DNA of 64,000 nucleotides from Pararge aegeria. Taxonomy: Eukaryota > Arthropoda > Insecta > Lepidoptera > Nymphalidae. Below are positions 58,501 through 64,000 of this stretch, piece by piece (position 1 is the stretch's first letter; each line of letters opens with the position of its first letter). Where the stretch lies: positions 11,098,001 to 11,162,000 of the forward strand of contig NC_053183.1 of assembly GCF_905163445.1 (NCBI RefSeq), written 5' to 3'. The translations under genes and the position numbers were made by a program. The notes beneath the pieces were generated by a model that saw only the letters and a program-made list of their open reading frames with translations, had not been told where the DNA came from and ran no database searches.

Positions 58501-60993
58501 AAAAGAGCAATCTGCTGAGTTTCTTTCCGGCTCTTCTCAGTGGAATCTGCCTTCCGGACTGGTGGTAGAGTCACTACAAACAGACTTGACGTTTCATAAG
58601 TGCTTATTAATTAGGCCTACTTGGAATAAATTAATTTTGAATTTTTTGGATTTTACCATCAGGTGGGCCAATTGCTATTGCCAACAATTATTGCTATAAA
58701 AAAATGTAGCTGACCAATACGCGTAAAATAATCATAAAATTTACGCGCCCCTAAAAGTATCCTTTACGCATTGTATATTTTTGAGATTGGGATTATATTT
58801 TTTTTAATTTGAAGTTGTAGGTGGTAACTGGTAAGTGATAATGTAAAAAGATGAACATCATACTGGAATCAAGTCAATCAAATGCCCCCACCAGACCATT
58901 TCAAATTTCGAATTTTTGGTGGGTATTGAACCGAGAACCACTAACTTATAAAAGCACCGCTCTCACTCTTGCCCGAAGGAGTTTTTTAAGTGCTGGTCTT
59001 TTATACATATATTAGTGACTGAGAACATTTCTATGTTGTACAACATATTTGAATGTTAATATCAATAGTTTAAGCATGCAACAAAATTGCTCATTATCTT
59101 TTTTACTCTCTCTTGAGTGAAGAGCAATACTTGAAATTTTTCTAATGCAATTGCAGATGAAATCAGATTTCAAATGAATAAATTGATTTTTAATTAAATG
59201 AAAGACAACATTCCAATAACTGAATATTCAGTATACAAATTTTCTCTTTTATCAAATCACAAATTTCTGTCAGAAATCTTTCTGCCCAATGATATGAAGC
59301 GCATTGGGTAGGAGTTCGACTTCACTTTCGGGGGCCAAGTTCAAAAACCCAGAACGCACCTTTAACTTTTCAAAGTTATGTGTGTTTTAAGTAATTATAA
59401 TATCACTTGCTTCAACGTTGAAGGACATCGTGAGGAGCCTGAGAGTTCTACATAATGTTCTCAAAGATGTGCGGAGTCCACCAAATCCACAAAGATTTAG
59501 AACAAAGAAGTTATTATATCAGTCAGTGGCAGTCAAGCTGCACTAAAAGCCCTTGAAAGGAAGGATACATTAAATTCACTAGCAGAGAGAACAAAAGTGT
59601 TGATTGCCTGGGTTCCAGCACATCAAGCTGTGAATTTAAGCATGGTGTCTAGGGTTCGATTAGTAGTTCGATTAGGGTTCGATAGGTGTCCGGCAGGGGT
59701 ATTTTAGGACTTTATAATTTCTAAATTTTCTTTGGTCTAGTCTGGGAGGCTTTGGCCGTGGCTAGATACCACCCTACTGACAAAGATGTGCCGCCAAGCT
59801 ATTTAGTGTTATGGTGCGATGTCACATAGAAACCAACTAGGGGTTACCATAAACTCCCTAACAGATTAGACAACCACCATCTTAGACTGCATCATTATTT
59901 ACTACCAGGTGAGATTTCAGTCAAGGGCAAACTTGTAGAAAAATAAAAAAAAAAGCAGATGAGCTAGCAGGAATAGGCACAAGCATTTTACGGACCTGAG
60001 CCTTGTTTAACCATTCCATATAACATTACAAACACAACACGTAAAAAGAATCAAATGTAAGATTCAAGTCAACGCCATACAGGCAATCAAAATGATTTCT
60101 GAAATCATTCAACAAGAAGAATACAAAACAACTAAAGTCACAGAGCAGATCCAATATAGCACTAGTTGCAGGCATAAACACAGGACATTGCCTGTTAAAT
60201 AGACACCTAACAGTAATGAGAATTATAGAAGATCCATCCTGTCCACTGTGTGGTGAGGTAGAAACCAGCTTTCAGTTCATGGCTGAGTGCCTCACATACG
60301 AAGAAGTGAAGTAGACCTAGCAAACCTTTCCATAGGAGATATTGTTGGGTTCACCAAAGTGACTAGTAGGTTTCAAGGGGGGTACTACCGGGACACTAGT
60401 AAAACCTGTGTCTCAAACATGGGGAATGAGGTGGAATGGTCCTTAGATAGAACTGATCACTCGTCTGGCAATGGCAGATGTCATCTAATTAAATTAATAT
60501 ATCCTTTCACAGATGCCTCCGTGAAAAGTGCCTGTTGATAAGTTTGCTTGGAAGCAGGCTACTCCCTTTCACCTTCCAAAGACAGAAAAATGAATGTTAA
60601 ACAGTTGTTAAAACTCCAATGTTGGAAAAGAGCAACCACTGCATTTCTTGCTGGCTTCTTCTTCGTAAAATCTGCCTTTCGAATTCTTAGTAGTCTTCAC
60701 AAAAAGACGAAACCATTCAAAAGTACCTTTACATTCACCAACCTTATCTGCCGGTAATGCAGGCTTCCTACCATCTGTAGGAAAATTTACTATAAAATGT
60801 ACTGAGGTTGCTTAGCACCGACAATTCAAGAATTAATTGATAAAAAACAATTATTTCTCTCTGCCTAGCTCCTTACCTTTGATAGATAATAGTGAGTAAC
60901 AAGCGGCACTATGAATAACATCACAGAGACCATCAGGATAACGCGAGATAATTTCAAATGCCCCAGCCATTGGCAAATACGTTCGTGTAACAT
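49430..60993 (-). CDS. botv: Exostosin-like 3 glycosyltransferase (10 coding exons, 921 aa)
   Basis: Joined on the minus strand from 60993-60877, 57795-57667, 57133-56622, 56350-56045, 55977-54966, 53861-53659, 52929-52828, 51961-51787, 50395-50291 and 49534-49430 (2766 bases, all GT-AG and phase-consistent). The length is close to human EXTL3 (919 aa). Order of parts: short cytoplasmic tail and signal anchor (about residues 16-37), a coiled-coil stem (about 86-145), a GT47 exostosin domain (from about residue 190), and a GT64 domain (about 663-905) with DDD at 745-747, expected to bind the metal and UDP-sugar. The C-terminus TRIPHDKQKCFKFI is typical. EXTL3/botv enzymes are Golgi type II membrane proteins that add N-acetylglucosamine to start and extend heparan sulfate. 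The gene is convergent with the aquaporin; no regulatory element is recognisable. Confidence 0.93.
49627..49890 (-). mobile_element. SINE A (Metulj-like), full length
   Basis: ATAA-repeat tail at 49627-49650, ctagccccaaagtaagcg, B-box complement gtgggaatcgaacccac, gcgccaatcggccg head end. In EXTL3 intron 9. Confidence 0.85.
50291..50395 (-). CDS. botv: EXTL3 coding exon 9
   Basis: Encodes 35 codons, VTSRWTFRCPGCPVTL, then HFHERHKCIQFFSQ, with the three cysteines typical of the GT64 C-terminal part. The acceptor ttcag lies above 50395; the donor is gtgaga. Confidence 0.93.
50555..50660 (-). mobile_element. LINE 3' tail fragment
   Basis: gtataccacaacattaaca, gcggccttatcgcttaatag, gatctgccaggcaag. 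In EXTL3 intron 8. A second, inverted pair of the same motif (gcgataaggccaaggctgcc and ggcagccttatcgtc) lies at 50885-50990. Confidence 0.55.
51080..51240 (-). mobile_element. SINE C
   Basis: gagaacgaactctcaagcat, ttcatcgtgaaagcgagtga, and B-box complement aggatcgaactcgg. In EXTL3 intron 8. Confidence 0.6.
51294..51449. repeat. 30-bp inverted repeat around a tRNA-repeat body
   Basis: 51294-51323 and 51420-51449 are inverted with 28 of 30 positions matching (gaaacaagagatg on one side). The loop holds a copy of the repeat body seen at 51536-51645. In EXTL3 intron 8. Confidence 0.8.
51787..51961 (-). CDS. botv: EXTL3 coding exon 8 (GT64)
   Basis: Encodes CELSMVLTGAAFVHRYY, then VDEYMNCEDIAMNFLVAH and ITRKPPVK. 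Glu-Asp in NCEDIAMN lies where the GT64 family has its conserved acidic active-site pair. The acceptor is gtttag directly above 51961, embedded in the first unit of a minisatellite. The donor is gtaaac. Confidence 0.94.
51962..52718 (-). repeat. Minisatellite in EXTL3 intron 7, touching exon 8
   Basis: About 20 degenerate tandem units of roughly 35-42 bases. The plus-strand core is ctaaacgttacagtacacgg followed by caactctttcatcaataaa. A higher-order copy of about 193 bases is visible: the blocks starting at 52011 and 52204 run in parallel, including a CT-rich stretch. On the minus strand each unit reads toward exon 8, and its gtttag matches the real acceptor of exon 8. The array ends exactly at the exon boundary. 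Confidence 0.9.
52828..52929 (-). CDS. botv: EXTL3 coding exon 7 (GT64)
   Basis: Encodes VWREHRDRIVGFPGRYHAWD and on to YNSNYS, a strongly conserved GT64 segment. It is 102 bases. The acceptor is cattttcag above 52929. The donor is gttatt, a weak match to the consensus, but the phase and protein continue correctly into exon 8. Confidence 0.92.
53369..53625 (+). mobile_element. SINE C, full length with tRNA-like head
   Basis: gcggtgttagctcagtgggt A box, head, body cagtccaccaatccgcac, end accggtaatgagttgatatg. In EXTL3 intron 6, antisense to the gene. Confidence 0.75.
53659..53861 (-). CDS. botv: EXTL3 coding exon 6 (GT64, DDD motif)
   Basis: Encodes residues 693-759 plus two bases: VVVVWNGVTAP, then RASRNSLNNRFLPYNVIETE and CVDDDAHLRHDEI with the DXD-type motif D745-D747. 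The acceptor is tttttgccag and the donor gtaaga. Confidence 0.95.
53950..54628 (+). mobile_element. SINE B interrupted by ~440 bp
   Basis: Head and B box at 53950-54024 (ctggtgcagtggtgagctct), body at 54468-54628 (tctgtggtccggtctggtga on). The 54025-54467 insert is AT-rich, begins with an A-run and is of unknown class. In EXTL3 intron 5. Confidence 0.6.
54966..55977 (-). CDS. botv: EXTL3 coding exon 5 (rest of GT47, start of GT64)
   Basis: This largest exon, 1012 bases, encodes residues 355-692. It contains the end of GT47, a variable Pro/Glu-rich linker, the block LLHGYELWNEWGEPFALYPQ and the first strand of GT64 (FTIVILTYERE...GLPYLNK). Frame requires the acceptor aaatttag ending at 55978, which restores the conserved S-F-Q-G at the junction; a second AG seven bases downstream would break the frame. 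The donor is gtaagg at 54965. Confidence 0.92.
56045..56350 (-). CDS. botv: EXTL3 coding exon 4 (GT47)
   Basis: Encodes residues 253-354 and part of 355. Conserved EXTL3 blocks are readable: [35 protein letters not shown] and CAPIAPARRKYIL. The acceptor is atatttcag above 56350; the donor gtaggt at 56044 starts a 67-base intron. Confidence 0.93.
56622..57133 (-). CDS. botv: EXTL3 coding exon 3 (coiled-coil stem, start of GT47)
   Basis: Encodes residues 83-252 plus two bases. It holds a Glu/Lys/Arg/Ala-rich coiled coil (about 86-145), a Pro-rich linker (about 150-165), a Cys-rich stretch (CRMHSCFDHSRC) and the start of the exostosin GT47 domain (GFPIYFYDPEKFSP). The donor is TC followed by gtaagg at 56621. 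Confidence 0.92.
57667..57795 (-). CDS. botv: EXTL3 coding exon 2
   Basis: Encodes residues 40-82 of the stem (YETTTSMSLG...EEMLRIK), 43 codons, phase 0 at both ends. The acceptor is tgttcccag just above 57795 and the donor gtaaga at 57666. The helical, charged C-terminal end leads into the coiled coil of exon 3. Confidence 0.85.
57865..58025 (+). repeat. Interspersed repeat family E (copy 3)
   Basis: gccatgcttatttctgcacc, gtttgccggtgtaattacat. In EXTL3 intron 1. Confidence 0.55.
58040..58645 (+). mobile_element. 5'-truncated LINE, RT C-terminus
   Basis: An open frame reads EKAVRSIYKLRSRESLRTKF, KEIGILTVASQYVYNN, YRLRKVQKSFVGMGICFYNM. Then the 3' non-coding part (aggcctacttggaataaatt). Closely related to 3902-4635, but retains LTRNGHKLVISAYRLRK uninterrupted. 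Antisense in EXTL3 intron 1. Confidence 0.88.
59292..59490 (+). mobile_element. SINE C
   Basis: gcgcattgggtaggagttcg, ttgcttcaacgttgaagg, gagtccaccaaatcc. In EXTL3 intron 1. Confidence 0.65.
59500..60540 (+). mobile_element. LINE RNase H and zinc-finger remnant, split by a SINE
   Basis: 59525-59635 reads SGSQAALKALERKDTLNSLA, then VLIAWVPAHQ (RNase H core). 59948-59985 reads KADELAGIGTS (RNase H end). 60150-60300 reads GHCLLNRHLTVMRI, CPLCGEVETSFQF and ECLTYEE (C-terminal Cys/His motif of I/R1-type LINEs). Stops and frameshifts are present. In EXTL3 intron 1. Confidence 0.8.
59622..59947 (+). mobile_element. SINE B inside the LINE RNase H region
   Basis: Starts in the tRNA head at gctgtgaatttaag, B box agggttcgatta, body, ends gagatttcagtcaagggcaa and an A-run. 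Confidence 0.7.
60541..60876. other. EXTL3 intron 1, 5' part
   Basis: 60548-60760 recalls the 3' end of the Jockey/CR1-like LINE (gaagcaggctactccc, ggaaaagagcaacc) strongly decayed. Rest unrecognised. Confidence 0.4.
60877..60993 (-). CDS. botv: EXTL3 coding exon 1 (signal anchor)
   Basis: Encodes residues 1-39: MLHERICQWLGH, then a hydrophobic stretch of about 20 residues (RVILMVSVMLFIVPLV) preceded by basic residues, as in a type II Golgi anchor. The donor gtaagg is at 60876-60871. I chose this ATG because no in-frame ATG follows before the anchor and the anchor is expected at the N-terminus. No clear promoter motif is seen upstream. Confidence 0.8.
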
Positions 60994-61490
60994 TCTGGTT
61001 TCGACGCAACTAAACGTTATCAAAAAACCGTCAACATGTTTTACTGACTATTGATGTCAACACGTAATTCACTGCTCATACACCATTTTTTTACAATATC
61101 TAATTATTATCAAAACTACACAGCACACCGTGATATCCGGACAACGGATAATTCACAGTTGACAGTTAAGTCAATGTCAATGTTTTATGGCAGCTAAATA
61201 AATTTTTCCCAGATTCACATTGAAAGTATGTTTTTTGAAAGGGGGCTTTTCAGCTCTGAAGTCTACACTTTTTGTGTCTGTACTTTACAACTACATAGGT
61301 ATTCGAACTACTTTTCAGTTTGTGATTTCAATTGATAAGAGTGCCATGAAAATATCTTTTACAAAAAATGTATTTTTAAAAATAACTAAATACTATATAC
61401 GGTGGGATAATCCATCCTGTATCCATATATAAAGCTGCTCGAAACGTTAAGATAAAACAAATTACTTTCTGCAACCTAAGCTTGAGAACC
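60994..61490 (-). other. EXTL3 upstream region
   Basis: Should hold the 5'UTR and promoter, if there is no further upstream exon. No TATA box or other element stands out. Confidence 0.3.
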
Positions 61491-61499
61491 GCTGTTTTT

Positions 61500-62730
61500 T
61501 TTACTGTATTTAAAAAGCTCCTATTAAACCTATCAATAAAAGTAATGATAAAAATAATCTAACAAATTATCGACCAATTTCTATCCTCTCTACATTATCA
61601 AAAGCCTCTAAGCCCCAATTGCTTTTATCAAAAGGTAGATCTATAATAAAGCTGAATAGTTCGTTTTGTTAAACGCGCTTATCTCTACTACTACTAACAA
61701 ACTACTGTCCCTCAGAAAGACCCATGTCAAAAAGGGCTATCCAATCTTATGCCATTCGTAGTGATGGTGTTAGTCGCAAAATGATTATGCTAACTCTTGC
61801 TTATAAATTACCTGTATTTTGCTTTATCTTTAATAGTTCTCTCTTCACTTACTCTTTTCCTAATGTGTGGCTGGCACATGTCATACCCATTTCGAAAATC
61901 AACCAACCTTTTTTTGCTTTCGCGCTCTTTCCATCTCTATGCCAATGACTTGGAGATTTATCCGTCAACGACTGTTGATCGGGGGCTATCACACGTTTGA
62001 ATTCCGACCTGAACTTAATTAGTTCTTGGAGTAAATCGAGGGGGCTGTCTATAAATGCTAGTAAATCTCAGGTAACTTTAATTAGCAGCCGACAGCAAAT
62101 CTCTTAAGTTAGCGTCTCGTCTCTTCCATCATTAGTCTTTGCTGGCGCTATACTTGAGTGCTAAAGCTCTGTTAAAAACTTGGGTATCAACATGGATAAT
62201 ACGCTCTCGTGAACTCCTCAAATATCCGGGCTTAGTCGCAAGATCCACGCTGTAATTGGTAGGCTTAAATAAATACTTTTTACATATTCGTACCAAAAAA
62301 TCTCTGGCTCACTCCCTTTTACTACCTATAGTGGACTACGCAGACACGTGCTATTTTGATATACCCCAGTTCCTTCTTAATATACTTGAGGGGCTTCAGA
62401 ATCTAATCGTAAGATTTATCTTTGGGCTGAAGAAATTTGACCAAATTACCCATTACCGTCAGCACCTCAAGTGGGTAACTGTTAGTGATAGGGAAATATG
62501 CATATTCTTAATCTACTATTTCTCTTCTCTATTCTCTTCTCTATAGTCCTATATCTCCGTTTTTCCTTCTCTCAGCATGTCAGTCCCGGTCGGCGAATGA
62601 CAACAAGCTTGAGATTCCCTTATCTCGCTCTCAGCGCTATAACGAGTCATTCACTATTAAAGCTGTAACATTGTGGAACTCGCTCCCCTGGGAAATACGT
62701 AGTTCCGAATCTATTCATTAAGAAATTATT
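61500..62730 (+). mobile_element. Decayed LINE, RT domain
   Basis: Pieces in order: NLTNYRPISILSTLSKA (61545-61605), YANDLEIYPSTTVD (YADD-type catalytic box with D replaced by N, near 61937), SWSKSRGLSINASKSQVT (62020-62075), SLLLPIVDYADTCYFDIPQF and LQNLIVRFIFGLKKFD (62300-62445), TLWNSLPWEIRSSE (62667-62710). Jockey/CR1-type RT with large internal deletions and frame breaks. Confidence 0.8.
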
Positions 62731-64000
62731 ACTTATCTATGTAATTGAATATTATGTAAGTTTATAATAGCATAAATATATATCATAAATGTCTATTATA
62801 GTATATATAAATTTAAATCGTTATTTTTTAGTGAGTCCGCTCCACCAATAGCTTTGAAATATGGCTGGTGATAAACTACGGATTCCTATACTTTTCATTT
62901 TACTTAGCAGACGAGGTTGAAGACGCTATTAAATGCTTTGCATAAGTCCAAGAAAATATCAAGACCCTTCCTCTACGCATGAAGAGCTGTAACTATACTA
63001 TTACTATAGGTTCAGTTAGCTTAAGTATTGCATCCTCAGTGGATACTCCATTTCTAAAGACTGACTGATTTTCATGGATAATTTGATTACTTATATGATA
63101 GTTAAGAGTTCAACACATAGGTACTAAAACGCGGTTCTTTTGTGTAACAATCTATTTTTCCAAATCTTAAATGAATAAAGAGCTCAATTTACTTAGGTAG
63201 TTACTTAAACAACTAAGTAACTTTATCCCAATTTCACAAAATAATATGTTACCCAAGTATAAAGGTATCGACTGGCCTGCAACAAATTGTACTACGATAG
63301 GTAGGTAGGTACCTACTGTTCCGTTAGTGCATTTTTCAAACAATCCAAAATCAGTTAGGTTATGTTGCGGCCTGTGGAAGCCAATCGATGAGCATATTAT
63401 AAAAGTACCCATTCTTCTCTAAGTATTAATTTAAATGGTTCATATAAAAAGACAACTTCAAAAAGACCAAAGCAAAAATTTTACCCTAGACAAATGAAAA
63501 AAATTCAAATGCACTAAAAAGGACTAAATTTTATCAAAAGTTAATTTATCCTTAATAGTTTCACATAAAGCTAATCATAAAGAAAAAAAACATATTTTCT
63601 TCAACTTAAAACATTTACATTTAAAAAAAATCTGTACAAAGATGTCTTAAAAATACGCGGTACCACATCAGCTGTTTTTTCATTAACATTATAAATACAG
63701 AACAATATTAAGACCTTCGATAATATTAAAACAATTGTAACTACATTTGTTAGCAACTGCCATTCATTACCTACAAACCTATAATTCGATTGCAGTTTTT
63801 TTTATTACAATCGTATTAAATTAAAAGGCATTACGCAAGGATTACGCAAGTTTCCTAACTCCAAACTGGTACCTACCTACCTACTGTGAATTTCTTGGCA
63901 GCGAACAAAATACAGTTCTTCTAGGCCCAACACGAAAGAAATAACTCGAGTCAAAATTCAGTGGTCCAACATTCTTGTGACCAATGAGGTGACTGATAAA
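62731..64000. other. Right flank, nothing recognised
   Basis: AT-rich. Frames at 63167-63412 show no known motif. 62880-63120 may be more decayed LINE sequence, but no motif supports it. Confidence 0.35.

Overview
The window looks like nuclear DNA of a lepidopteran insect, probably a butterfly. It is AT-rich, its introns are full of short interspersed elements, and it contains Helitron-like elements (TC at the 5' end, CTAG at the 3' end, inserted between A and T), tRNA-headed SINEs of a Metulj-like type, and many 5'-truncated LINE tails. Species is not determinable from sequence alone. Only two host protein-coding genes can be supported. All exon joins below were worked out by hand from splice sites, reading phase and family resemblance.

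Gene 1 (+ strand, 23308-42851) is a complete water-channel aquaporin of the insect DRIP type. It has six coding exons and 272 residues, two NPA boxes, and F62/H186/S195/R201 at the selectivity-filter positions. An upstream non-coding exon is implied but not located. A second in-frame terminal exon at 42272-42337 would give a different C-terminal tail of 21 residues.

Gene 2 (- strand, 60993 down to 49430) is a complete exostosin-like-3 / brother-of-tout-velu glycosyltransferase. It has ten coding exons and 921 residues: an N-terminal membrane anchor, a coiled-coil stem, a GT47 domain and a GT64 domain with a DDD motif. It is expected to act in heparan sulfate synthesis in the Golgi. The two genes are convergent, with about 6.6 kb between their stop codons. 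Nothing in the sequence links their functions.

Layout: 1-23.3 kb is repeat-rich with no recognised host exon (flank or 5' intron of the aquaporin). 23.3-43 kb is the aquaporin, with introns of 1.4-6.7 kb full of SINEs, LINEs and Helitrons. 43-49.4 kb is the convergent 3' region with several elements. 49.4-61 kb is the EXTL3 gene, with a 757-bp minisatellite against exon 8. 61-64 kb is EXTL3 upstream DNA plus a decayed LINE.

Most notable observations: a minisatellite in EXTL3 intron 7 whose repeat unit contains the exon-8 splice acceptor; an alternative last exon of the aquaporin; a tandem splice acceptor at EXTL3 exon 5; several perfect long hairpins, some inside transcribed introns; and three nested transposon insertions. 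No CRISPR array, bacterial-type operon or wholly new system was found.
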